Shown piece by piece: positions 1 through 6,256 of a stretch of DNA of 23,384 nucleotides. The stretch's first letter is position 1. The number at the start of each line of letters is the position of its first letter. The notes below the pieces were generated by a model that saw only the letters and a program-made list of their open reading frames with translations, made no database searches and had not been told where the DNA came from. Source of the stretch: a virus; the IMG/VR virus record IMGVR_UViG_3300035698_020631, positions 1 through 23,384 of that record. One strand, written 5' to 3'. The position numbers and the translations under genes were made by a program.

Positions 1-126
1 ATAACCGCCAGCGCCGCCATTCCGGCGTCGGATATCAAACGCCGCAACAGGCCTTCAAGAATATGACTTGGAAAATGGCAGCATAGGGTCAATAACTAAA
101 CTGTCCGGTTTCAGGGACGAAGTTCA
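1..126 (+). mobile_element. Right end of an IS3-family insertion sequence (partial)
   Basis: The first 86 bases encode the C-terminal tail of an IS3-type transposase. After its stop, a sequence resembling an IS3 terminal repeat follows. Read inward from 126 on the minus strand it starts TGAACT, then has CCCTGAAACCGGACAG, a layout typical of IS3-family ends (5'-TG...GGACAG). The left end and any target duplication lie outside the window, so the exact border at 126 is inferred from the terminal CA/TG rule only. Confidence 0.55.
3..86 (+). CDS. IS3-family transposase OrfB, C-terminal fragment (runs in from left edge)
   Basis: The frame starting at base 3 is open from the left edge to TAG at 84-86 and encodes 27 residues. 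It begins with N-R-Q-R-R-H-S-G-V-G-Y-Q-T-P-Q-Q-A-F. That is the characteristic end of IS3-family integrase-type transposases, which finish the rve domain with a (Y)N..RRH..LGY.TP..F motif. Only the tail is visible, so the catalytic DDE residues cannot be checked. The protein would catalyse cut-and-copy transposition of its element. The stop codon lies about 40 bases from the presumed IS end, which is a normal distance for this family. The motif is short but highly characteristic. Confidence 0.7.
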   Translation, partial: NRQRRHSGVGYQTPQQAFKNMTWKMAA

Positions 127-892
127 TTGATCCTTCTACAATCGCAATCCAGTTCTCAACCGCAGCTTGCATTTGAGCATCAAATGATTTGATCGGCTCA
201 CCATCGTCGGCCAACACTTCCACCCTGAAAGTGTGAGGGTCAATCGTTCTTTTTATAACCTTAGAATATTGGTCAGGAATGGGTGGTTGAATATACCAAA
301 TTTCCGCCGCTAAAGCTTCAAAGTGAGAAGCAGACCAAGATTGCTTTAGGCCTCGCATAACAACTGTGGTGCCATGCCGTGACTGACCAGCAAAACTAAC
401 TGTTCGATCTTTGGTCCAATAGGTTGCCTTGGCCTCTGTAAGTTCATTAGCGGCAATTGCTGAATCCCAATCAACTTCCGCAATCAATGCGACGCTCGAA
501 TCTTCTTCGCTGGAGGTCGTGAGGGACATTTGGTTTGCTAGAAACTGTGCTGACAGCCGTCCCACACCTTTAGAGCCTGTTATGGGGCGTTTCAGTTTTC
601 TGCTGACCAAGGTCTTTTGCTTATTAGTCGTGCCAATTCTCATCCAAAACTTAAGAAACTCGTCTTCGCTCATCCCATGGCCATTGTCGGAGACTAATAT
701 CTCATCATCCCCAAACTGTACGGTACATACTGTCGCATCAGCATCGTATGCATTTTTGATCAACTCTGCCAAAGCTATGTGGGATTGCCCTACAAGTCGT
801 TCGCCAAGCTCTCGCAACAAAGCTGAGTCCACCTGGAACTTCGCAGTCTTCGCGTCTGCTTGGGTGCCTGCATGAAGTACATCAACGGTCAA
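89..892 (-). pseudogene. GHKL (MORC/MutL-like) ATPase of a defence locus, 3' truncated by the IS3 insertion
   Basis: The 267 residues carry the N-terminal half of a GHKL ATPase. The N-box ALAELIKNAYDADA is at about 40-53 (E43, N47, D50), the DNGHGM box at 69-74, and the glycine-rich GSKGVGRLS lid motif at 106-114. These residues bind ATP-Mg in the HSP90/MutL/MORC fold. The start is a TTG at 892, placed by a GGGAG ribosome-binding site at 899-903; there is no nearby in-frame ATG. MORC-type relatives linked to methyltransferase genes are much longer and add transducer and C-terminal domains that are missing here. The last 11 or so residues (N-F-V-P-E-T-G-Q-F-S-Y) coincide with the IS3 end, so the C-terminus is IS-encoded and the native 3' part is gone. 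It lies divergent to the cytosine methyltransferase, as in restriction-type operons. The ATPase site looks intact; the system probably is not. Confidence 0.72.
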
Positions 893-970
893 GAAGTGCT
901 CCCAAAATAGCGGTTTATCGCGTTTCTATGACATGTTATCAAGTATTTGTAAGAAGAATTCGAGAGCAAA
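893..970. promoter_or_regulatory. Divergent intergenic region between the ATPase and methyltransferase genes
   Basis: This 78-base AT-rich gap separates two genes transcribed outward, so it must hold both promoters if neither is read through. The GGGAG at 899-903 (minus strand) serves the ATPase gene. I see no convincing consensus pair of -35 and -10 boxes. The stretch TGACATGTTATCA near the middle is only a weak imperfect palindrome. Confidence 0.3.
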
Positions 971-2032
971 ATGGCGAGCATTCAGGCGGTTGACCTTTTC
1001 TGTGGTGTGGGAGGGCTCACGGTGGGGCTTGAGAGCGCTGGAATAACTGTGGTTGAGGGCTATGATATCGACCCCGAATGCAAGTTTCCGTATGAGGAAA
1101 ACTCTTCGGCGAGATACATACTGAAAAATGTCCAGGACGTAACGCCCCGTGACATTGTGGCGGCACTGGCTGATGCAGAAGTAAGCGTCTTGGTTGGCTG
1201 CGCCCCATGCCAGCCGTTTTCAACATATACTCAGGGCCTACATTTGGATGAGTCCAGTCGTTGGAAATTGGTCAAGCACTTCGCGGACCTAGTTGCCGGT
1301 GCGACACCGGACATTGTATCAATGGAAAATGTCCGCAAATTGTCCTCGCATCCTTCATTCCAGCATTTCCTGAAAGTACTTGAACGTGAAGGTTATTGGG
1401 TCAGTTATAAAAACGTTGATTGTCGCCTATACGGTGTGCCACAAAATAGAACTCGTTTAGTATTACTTGCAAGCAAGTTGGGTCCTATTGAATTAATCGC
1501 TCCGACGCACCCAAAGGTAACTGATTGGAATACCGTGGAGAATACGATTTGGCACCTTCCACCTTTGAGGGCAGGAGAGCGACATGAAACCGATAATCTA
1601 CATGTTTCCAGCAGCTTAAGTGACCTAAATCTTAGACGAATGCGCGCCTCGAAGCCGGGCGGCACGTGGCGTGATTGGCCTAAGAACCTTGTCGCAGAGT
1701 GCCATAAAAAACAGTCTGGGAAAACTTTTCCCGGTGTGTATGCACGTATGCAACAAGATAAACCTTCGCCCACCATGACGGGCCAATGCTTCGGCTTTGG
1801 AAACGGAAGGTTCGGCCACCCCCAACAAGATCGTGCGATCTCGCTGAGAGAGGCCGCGTTGTTACAAACGTTTCCACCCACTTTCAAATTTGTCGAAGAT
1901 ACTCAACCGGTACGGATGAAGTCTGTAGGTCGGATGATTGGCAATGCCGTTCCCCCAAGGCTGGGCGAGGTGATAGGAAAGTCCATTCTTCAGCATCTTC
2001 AGGATCCCCCCCGAGCGGCCAAAGCGTATTAG
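971..2032 (+). CDS. DNA (cytosine-5)-methyltransferase
   Basis: A 353-residue C5-cytosine methylase with all main motifs in the usual order. Motif I is DLFCGVGGLTVGLESAG (8-24, SAM binding). Motif IV is APCQPFS with the catalytic C80, motif VI is ENV at 119-121, and motif VIII is QNRTR at 158-162. The target-recognition region follows at roughly 180-270, then LREAALLQTFP (motif IX, near 292-302) and GNAVPP (motif X, 324-329). It transfers a methyl group from SAM to C5 of cytosine in a specific DNA site. Length is normal and the gene looks complete. It is clearly more AT-rich than the phage genes to the right and lies divergent to a GHKL ATPase gene. It is therefore best read as a host restriction-type or defence methylase rather than a phage gene. 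No cognate endonuclease is visible beside it; the IS and the prophage occupy both flanks. The ribosome-binding site before this ATG is weak. Confidence 0.93.
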   Translation: MASIQAVDLFCGVGGLTVGLESAGITVVEGYDIDPECKFPYEENSSARYILKNVQDVTPRDIVAALADAEVSVLVGCAPCQPFSTYTQGLHLDESSRWKLVKHFADLVAGATPDIVSMENVRKLSSHPSFQHFLKVLEREGYWVSYKNVDCRLYGVPQNRTRLVLLASKLGPIELIAPTHPKVTDWNTVENTIWHLPPLRAGERHETDNLHVSSSLSDLNLRRMRASKPGGTWRDWPKNLVAECHKKQSGKTFPGVYARMQQDKPSPTMTGQCFGFGNGRFGHPQQDRAISLREAALLQTFPPTFKFVEDTQPVRMKSVGRMIGNAVPPRLGEVIGKSILQHLQDPPRAAKAY

Positions 2033-2044
2033 TCTTTTAGAAGT
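2033..2044. other. Probable left prophage-host junction (attL neighbourhood)
   Basis: The methylase stops at 2032 and the integrase stop codon begins at 2045. Base composition shifts from AT-rich host genes to GC-rich phage genes here. Integrase genes commonly lie directly at the attachment site with their 3' or 5' end toward it. No tRNA is present. The core sequence cannot be defined without the right end or an empty site. Confidence 0.35.
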
Positions 2045-3310
2045 CTACTCCCCGACAACCCTGAGCCGCGGCTTTAGCATCTCACCCACCGCGTTGACCC
2101 CCGCCCGCAACGGCGAGTCGATTAGGTGGGCATAGCGCTGGGTCGTCCCAATCTGCGTATGACCGAGCAACCGCCCGATCATTTCGAGCGATGCCCCACC
2201 CGACACTAGCAACGATGCAAACGTATGCCGAAGGTCGTGAATGCGGACATCTGGGATGTCGGCCTGCACGCGCATCCGTTCCCAGAAGCGTTTGAGATCG
2301 ACCACTGGCTGGCCCGGGACGTCGCCCGGGAACAGAAACGGACAGCCCTTGGGCACCGCATCTTTGCGCAGGCGGATCAAGGCGACGGCCTCGTGCGAGA
2401 TCGGCACGCGGTGGACGCGGCGCTGCTTGGTATAAGCGGCCTGTTTGGTCCAGATCGCCAGATCGAGGTTGAACTGGTCGAAGGTGGCGGTTCGGGCTTC
2501 GCCGCAGCGGGCGCCGGTGAGCATGCAGAGGCGGATGATCCCGGCCGCCCGCTGATCGGGATCGTCGCAAAGGGCCTCAGCGAGGCGCTGGATTTCGTCA
2601 AAGGACAGGAACCGTTCGCGGGCGGTTTCAGGCCGTTTGCGGAAACTGGTGGCGGGGTTGTCCGTGCGCATTTTCCACGTCACCGCAAGGCTGAACATCT
2701 TGCGCAGCACCTCGCCCACACGGTTAGCCCGGACGGGCGTCGGCCTGAAGGCCTTTGGTGGCGACTTTGGTTTGGACCGCGCCGGTTTGAGAGTTCGGGG
2801 CACTTTGATCGGCTTTGTGGCCTTCTTCCAAACCCGCGGCCGTCCCGCCGCGATCTTGGTCAGCAGCCGGTCGACATCGGTAGGCGTAATGTCGGCCACT
2901 TTACGGGACCGCCATTCAGGCACGACCAACGTCCTAAGCATGCTGGCCTGATCCTTGCTGCTGGGTGTGGACAGCTTCGGCAAATGTTCGTCGATGTACC
3001 TCTCAACCAGTTCCTCAATGGTGGGTGCATGGCGGGCATTTGTGCGCGTATCCATTGGGTCTTCGCCGCGATCGATGTCGCGCTTGAGCCGCTTGGCCTC
3101 CTCGCGAGCGGCAACCACCGACCAGCTGGGCCATGTGCCGATCGTCATGCGCCGTTGCCGCCCCGCCGCGCGGTAAATTAAGACAAAGCCTTTGCGGCCA
3201 GACTCAAAGACGCAAAGGCCGAAGCCCGCGCAATCCTCGTCGAACACCACGTATTTGCGTGAGCCAATTTCGGCAGCCTTTACAACTCTTTCCGTCAGAT
3301 GCGTTCCCAT
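2045..3310 (-). CDS. int: Tyrosine recombinase (phage integrase)
   Basis: A 421-residue tyrosine integrase that would catalyse att-site integration and excision. The N-terminal arm-binding domain (about 1-90, DUF4102-like) is followed by a core-binding domain and a C-terminal catalytic domain. Catalytic residues are visible: R268 in TGARCGE, H358 and R361 in HDLRH, H384 in LLGHT, and the nucleophile Y393 in TTQRYAHL. The start at 3310 is preferred to an upstream in-frame ATG at 3418 because GGAGGG lies at 3314-3319 and the family's arm domain begins right there; the longer version would add 36 Cys/Arg-rich residues. Residues about 155-195 form a lysine/proline-rich insertion in the core-binding domain, which is unusual. 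The gene reads toward the host junction. Its upstream region carries the left CCGGCA repeat block, a probable control site. Confidence 0.94.
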   Translation of the reverse strand: MGTHLTERVVKAAEIGSRKYVVFDEDCAGFGLCVFESGRKGFVLIYRAAGRQRRMTIGTWPSWSVVAAREEAKRLKRDIDRGEDPMDTRTNARHAPTIEELVERYIDEHLPKLSTPSSKDQASMLRTLVVPEWRSRKVADITPTDVDRLLTKIAAGRPRVWKKATKPIKVPRTLKPARSKPKSPPKAFRPTPVRANRVGEVLRKMFSLAVTWKMRTDNPATSFRKRPETARERFLSFDEIQRLAEALCDDPDQRAAGIIRLCMLTGARCGEARTATFDQFNLDLAIWTKQAAYTKQRRVHRVPISHEAVALIRLRKDAVPKGCPFLFPGDVPGQPVVDLKRFWERMRVQADIPDVRIHDLRHTFASLLVSGGASLEMIGRLLGHTQIGTTQRYAHLIDSPLRAGVNAVGEMLKPRLRVVGE

Positions 3311-3347
3311 TCGGTCCCTCCAATTCAGGCCGACTGAGCAAAGAGAA

Positions 3348-3454
3348 CCGGCAAAGAGCAACCTGCACTTCGGACCCTTCCGGCAGAGAGGCAGAAACCG
3401 GCAGAAACAAACCGGCAATTCTGCCGCTGGCTTTGCGGTGTGTGCAAATGCCGG
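3348..3454. repeat. Left CCGGCA repeat cluster with 47-bp inverted-repeat arm at 3380-3426
   Basis: CCGGCA occurs in direct orientation at 3348, 3380, 3398 and 3412. Its inverse occurs as TGCCG at 3422 and TGCCGG at 3449. Bases 3380-3426 match the reverse complement of the block ending at 4287 at 45 of 47 positions, with the same internal spacings of 18 and 14 bases. The block lies 70-116 bases upstream of the integrase start. Several A(A)CCGGCARA-type units per block suggest multiple protein-binding sites. Confidence 0.75.
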
Positions 3455-3455
3455 C

Positions 3456-4049
3456 TCAGTCCGGGTTCAGTTCCTGCCAGATCGCCTTGATCCGGCGTCG
3501 GATCGTGCTCTCGTCGGGGGCCTCGCCATCGTCAGAATTGGCGATGAACCATTCCTGCATCTCAACCACTAAGTCACGCTGATGCAACGAAAATCCGCCC
3601 GTGTAGATGCGTTTGAACAGGGCCATGTGAAAGCCCTCCCAGTCATATCTCCCTGGCGCTCCCGGCCCTGCGTTGCGGGTCCGACCGATCCCATTTGCTT
3701 CCTCGAAGCGATCAATTTCGCGGGCTGTGATCATGATGTCCGCCGCAGTCAGCCGCAAACCGCGTGCCGGTTCGGTGATGGTTTTCCAGTCATCGCCTGA
3801 GGACTGGCGCGCTTGCGTCACGTAGATTTTCTTCGCCCCTTTGCCGTATGGACGGAACAACGCCCGAACCTCGCTGCCAGGGACGTGCATCAGACCGGCC
3901 GCACATTCAGTGCCGAATTTAACCGCCGAAAACCCGGCCACAAGGTCAAGCTCGCCCGAGATTGCCCAGTTCACAACCGCGGTCTGGTTGCACCCCCACC
4001 GACCCGCAACATCAAGAATTGAATAGAAATACTGCGCCGGAAACGCCAT
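3456..4049 (-). CDS. Putative DNA-binding regulator of the prophage switch (unrecognised family)
   Basis: A 197-residue protein that I cannot assign to a named family. The start at 4049 is supported by GGGAGG six bases upstream. Residues about 9-35 (YSILDVAGRWGCNQTAVVNWAISGEL) look like a helix-turn-helix, with 'VAGRWGCNQTAVVNW' resembling a recognition unit. The C-terminal STIRRRIKAIWQEL could be a second basic helix. The middle has a helical stretch (TAADIMITAREIDRFEEANG). It is transcribed leftward from the switch region, divergent from the early operon, and is flanked by the two inverted CCGGCA blocks. This is where a repressor or regulator gene normally sits, and no other repressor-like gene is present in the window. 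A LexA box in its upstream region suggests SOS-linked expression. Role as regulator is inferred from HTH-like sequence and position only. Confidence 0.6.
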   Translation of the reverse strand: MAFPAQYFYSILDVAGRWGCNQTAVVNWAISGELDLVAGFSAVKFGTECAAGLMHVPGSEVRALFRPYGKGAKKIYVTQARQSSGDDWKTITEPARGLRLTAADIMITAREIDRFEEANGIGRTRNAGPGAPGRYDWEGFHMALFKRIYTGGFSLHQRDLVVEMQEWFIANSDDGEAPDESTIRRRIKAIWQELNPD

Positions 4050-4169
4050 GCGTGCCTCCCTGTTTGCCCGCCGGTAAGGTCGTGGCTCCGTCGCATACGA
4101 AACCTGTCCCCACCTCTCGGTAAGGGGTGACCATCTGGCGAATCTGGTTGAAAACTGCTCCCGCTTAAA

Positions 4170-4199
4170 TTGTCAGAGTTCACTGTTTGTTCATATAGG
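4170..4199 (+). promoter_or_regulatory. Candidate rightward early promoter in the 4050-4361 intergenic switch
   Basis: TTGTCA at 4170-4175 and TATAGG at 4194-4199 are separated by 18 bases; CATATA at 4192-4197 would give 16. The promoter would read toward the excisionase-like gene at 4362 and pass through the right CCGGCA block. A LexA box fills the spacer. The rest of this 312-base gap holds the ribosome-binding site of the leftward regulator near 4055-4060 and no gene that I can support. Confidence 0.45.
4178..4192 (+). promoter_or_regulatory. LexA (SOS) operator, GTTC-N7-GTTC
   Basis: GTTC at 4178-4181, seven bases ACTGTTT, then GTTC at 4189-4192. This matches exactly the direct-repeat LexA consensus established for alphaproteobacteria such as Rhodobacter. 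It sits between the candidate -35 and -10 of the rightward promoter and between two divergent genes. LexA binding there would block early transcription until DNA damage. I found no other copy in the intergenic regions I inspected. Confidence 0.7.
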
Positions 4200-4239
4200 G
4201 ATTAATGAGCCGCCCTCCGATTTCGGTGGATAAATCGGA

Positions 4240-4287
4240 CCGGCAGAATTGCCGGTTTGTTTCTGCCGGTTGCTGCCTCTTTGCCGG
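4240..4287. repeat. Right CCGGCA repeat cluster, inverted copy of the left block
   Basis: CCGGCA is at 4240-4245, and its inverse TGCCGG at 4250, 4264 and 4282. The order and spacing (14, 18) mirror the left block, and 45 of 47 bases agree after reverse complementing. It lies about 75 bases upstream of the excisionase-like start at 4362, the same distance at which the left block precedes int. Flanking bases beyond the block do not match, so the repeat has sharp ends. Confidence 0.75.
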
Positions 4288-4361
4288 TGCCATGCCCGTG
4301 CTTGTCTTGTCCCACTGATTTCAGCGCGCCGATCGGGGAGCGCTGGGCATGGAGAAAAGAC

Positions 4362-4631
4362 ATGAAGAACATTGGCTTGAAGGAAATCACCGACGATGTG
4401 CCGGAAGGTGACACCGGCCTGCTCTCGGGCTGGCTGAACCGTGCTGACCTTGCCCGGGAACTGACCTTGTCAGTGGACACATTGCAGCGCTGGGAGACCC
4501 GCCGCATGGGGCCGCCCTGCGTCCGGGTCGGGCGCAAGGTGCTGTACCGCATGGAGGCGGTCAGGGACTGGCTGCGTGATCAGGAGGCCCGCAAAGCGGG
4601 CGTCAGCCGCGCTGTGGCTGGTCGGCGTTGA
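4362..4631 (+). CDS. Excisionase/AlpA-like MerR-type HTH protein
   Basis: An 89-residue small DNA-binding protein. The segment GWLNRADLARELTLSVDTLQRWETRRMGPPCVRVGRKVLYRMEAVRDWLRDQE (residues about 22-74) is a classic excisionase-type winged HTH (HTH_17). It has the 'LA..L..S..TL.RW...G.P...VGR...Y....V..WL' pattern. Such proteins bend att DNA as recombination directionality factors or act as small activators. The ATG at 4362 follows GGAG at 4351-4354; an upstream in-frame start at 4257 would lie within the repeat block and has no homology support. It is the first gene of the rightward early operon, downstream of the LexA-box promoter, which suits an excision factor induced by SOS. It could instead be a transcription regulator. 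Confidence 0.75.
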   Translation: MKNIGLKEITDDVPEGDTGLLSGWLNRADLARELTLSVDTLQRWETRRMGPPCVRVGRKVLYRMEAVRDWLRDQEARKAGVSRAVAGRR

Positions 4632-4641
4632 GGGGGCAATC

Positions 4642-4839
4642 ATGGTGAACACAATCACACCCAGCGGCACCATCCCGGTCACCGCACTGATCGCTGAGGC
4701 CCAGCGCGAGCTGGATCTGCGACGGCAGTTTTACTGGTCCCGCGTGCGGGCAGGCAAGATGCGCCAGGATGAAGCCGACCGGCGCATCGCGCTGATGCAG
4801 GCGATCGTCAAACGCCTGACCGTCACGGCGGCGCCATGA
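4642..4839 (+). CDS. Small prophage protein of unknown function
   Basis: A 65-residue protein starting at the ATG at 4642 after a strong AGGGGG (4631-4636) that overlaps the preceding stop region. It is probably mainly helical. The segment IAEAQRELDLRRQFYWSRVRAGKMRQDEADRRIALMQAIVKRL is amphipathic and charged, with a 'M..EADRRI..M.AI' pattern that I have seen in short alphaproteobacterial prophage proteins with no known function. It overlaps the next gene by four bases (ATGA, 4836-4839), so translation is probably coupled. The position directly before the replication-initiator-like gene suggests a helper role in replication or early control, but nothing in the sequence proves it. Confidence 0.7.
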   Translation: MVNTITPSGTIPVTALIAEAQRELDLRRQFYWSRVRAGKMRQDEADRRIALMQAIVKRLTVTAAP

Positions 4840-5693
4840 GCCACAAGGCCACCAACTGGGCGATCCAGCAGCGCGGGTTGATGCCTGTGACCAAGCTTGT
4901 GCTCTGGTATCTCTGTGACCGGCACAACCCGGATTTCGGGTGCTTCCCGTCGCAGGACCAGTTGGCGGCCGACGCCGAAATTTCCCGTGCCTCGCTGAAT
5001 GTCCACCTCGACAAGCTGGAAATGGCCGGGCTGATCCGTCGGCACCGGCGTGTGGACGAGGCCACCCGCAAGCAGAAATCCACCCGTTATGTCCTCGGCT
5101 TTGAGGATGATTTCGATCGCGAGCCATGTCCAGAATCTGGACATGGAAAACCCCAAAAGCCGTGTCCAGATTTTGGCAAAAGCCGTGTCCAGAATCTGGA
5201 CACTAACCTTGTAAGAGAACCTGTAACTACTACCGCGCGTGAGGCAGACGAAAACGCCGATGCCGAAGGGGCTTGCCTCGCTGCTTGTGGTGACGGGCTG
5301 AGCCAAACATCGCGGACCGCGATCATCGCGACCCGACCGGTGATCGATGCCTGGCTGGCAGCAGGTTACGATCTGAAGGCCGATATCCTGCCCACCCTGG
5401 CCGAGCGGACCAAGCGCAAGCGCGCCGACCCGATCCGGACGTGGGGATATTTCACGATGGCGATCGCGAAGCGCCATACCCAGAGGGTGGCGCAGACGGC
5501 AACGGCGAAAAATGCTGAGAAAGCAAAAGCTGCCGCAAAGGCCAGCCCGGCTGAAATTCTGGCGTTCACTGCCGACTGGATCAATTCCGACAAATACGTG
5601 CCCCCCAGCGCTGTGTCGAACACCATGCGCGACGCGTTACTGGCAGCCGGGCTTGTGACCGAGGCCGCCTTGCGCGCCCGCCAGCTTTATTGA
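4836..5693 (+). CDS. HTH replication-initiator-like protein
   Basis: 285 residues. The N-terminal 1-90 form a winged helix-turn-helix of the HTH_36 type: FGCFPSQDQLAADAEISRASLNVHLDKLEMAGLIRRHRR, followed by a strand reaching STRYVLGF. Residues about 95-130 are a low-complexity linker (PCPESGHGKPQKPCPDFG, then VQNLDTNLVREPV) encoded by three DNA palindromes. The C-terminal part contains an Ala/Lys-rich helix and ends with NTMRDALLAAGLVTEAALRARQLY. Proteins with this HTH plus a repeat-bearing linker occur in phage and plasmid replication regions, comparable in layout to lambda O, which carries the origin inside its gene. The ATG overlaps the upstream stop by four bases. The HTH domain is secure; the replication role is an inference from position and repeats. 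Confidence 0.75.
   Translation: MSHKATNWAIQQRGLMPVTKLVLWYLCDRHNPDFGCFPSQDQLAADAEISRASLNVHLDKLEMAGLIRRHRRVDEATRKQKSTRYVLGFEDDFDREPCPESGHGKPQKPCPDFGKSRVQNLDTNLVREPVTTTAREADENADAEGACLAACGDGLSQTSRTAIIATRPVIDAWLAAGYDLKADILPTLAERTKRKRADPIRTWGYFTMAIAKRHTQRVAQTATAKNAEKAKAAAKASPAEILAFTADWINSDKYVPPSAVSNTMRDALLAAGLVTEAALRARQLY
5125..5203. repeat. Palindromic iterons inside the initiator-like gene (candidate replication origin)
   Basis: Three TGTCCAGA-based units begin at 5127, 5163 and 5186. The first is a perfect palindrome with 10-base arms around A5135 (5125-5145). The third is perfect with 9-base arms (5185-5203). The middle one is degenerate on its right half. The third unit is read in a different codon frame from the first two (VQNLD against CPESG/CPDFG), so conservation is at the DNA level. 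This is what iterons bound by the encoded initiator would look like. Confidence 0.6.
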
Positions 5694-5712
5694 ACCCCGA
5701 GGAAGGACCACC

Positions 5713-6234
5713 ATGACCCTGACACCCCGCGATATCGAGGACCGCTTTGACGAGGCCGCCTATACCCTGCGCCGCCTGCCCGAGAAGGACCGGCCACGTG
5801 GCTATGGCTCGTCGTGGCCGCCCATCTTGCAGGAGGCCAAGCACGCCTATGGCTACACGCCCGAGGCCCCGATGCGGGTGATCCCAAGCGCTGCCGCGAT
5901 CACCCGGATGGAGGAATGCTTCGACTGGCTGATGCTGATCGATCCCCAAGACGCACGGATCGTCTGGCTGCGGGCGGACGGCATGCGCTGGCGCCAGGTC
6001 TGTATCCGCGCCGGTGTGGTGAGATCGACCGCCTGGCGGCGCTGGGTGGCCGCACTTCTGACGATTGCAAAGAAGCTGAATTCCCAAACGAAAACAAAGC
6101 GCAAGCTGAAGGTGCCGCAGCTTCCGGTTTCCACACCCGGCGCAATCCCGCGCGAAAGCGTGGTGAACACGCAGGATAACCCGCAAGACACGTTGAACTT
6201 CAGGCGAGACATTTCTTCCGGTTCTGAGGCATAA
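5713..6234 (+). CDS. DUF6362 family protein (HTH-containing)
   Basis: 173 residues, with a strong GAGGAAGGA ribosome-binding site before the ATG at 5713. The pattern RFDEAAYTLRRLP...GY...WPPI...YGY....R..PSAAAITRMEECFDWL..IDPQDARIVWLRADGMRWRQVCIRAGVVRSTAWRRW is that of DUF6362, a family common in alphaproteobacterial prophages. Residues about 78-120 resemble the paired helices of sigma-70 region 4 or small HTH proteins, so it may bind DNA as an early or middle regulator. The last 50 residues are low-complexity and charged (KKLNSQTKTKRKLK) and less conserved. It lies 19 bases after the initiator-like gene, in the same operon. The family assignment is from memory of the motif; the molecular function is unknown. 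Confidence 0.78.
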   Translation: MTLTPRDIEDRFDEAAYTLRRLPEKDRPRGYGSSWPPILQEAKHAYGYTPEAPMRVIPSAAAITRMEECFDWLMLIDPQDARIVWLRADGMRWRQVCIRAGVVRSTAWRRWVAALLTIAKKLNSQTKTKRKLKVPQLPVSTPGAIPRESVVNTQDNPQDTLNFRRDISSGSEA

Positions 6235-6256
6235 AAGCGATAGGCTGGTGGAACAT

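Noticed and set aside
2033-2060. tRNA gene as integration target
   Set aside because: No cloverleaf or T-loop sequence is found at the junction, on either strand.
2225-3181. Long + strand open frame (318 codons) opposite the integrase
   Set aside because: It is a GC-rich mirror of the integrase, which has full catalytic motifs. The mirror product has no domain and no ribosome-binding site.
3311-3418. Longer integrase start at 3418
   Set aside because: It would add a Cys/Arg-rich stretch encoded by the CCGGCA repeat block. The ATG at 3310 has GGAGGG at the right distance.
3427-4239. A small transposon with the CCGGCA blocks as terminal inverted repeats
   Set aside because: The only gene inside looks like a regulator, no transposase or target duplication is seen, and the blocks contain repeated short binding-site-like units at mirrored distances from two promoters.
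5125-5203. CRISPR-like array or terminator cluster
   Set aside because: There are only three units with unequal spacing (36 and 23), inside a coding gene, and with no spacers or cas genes.
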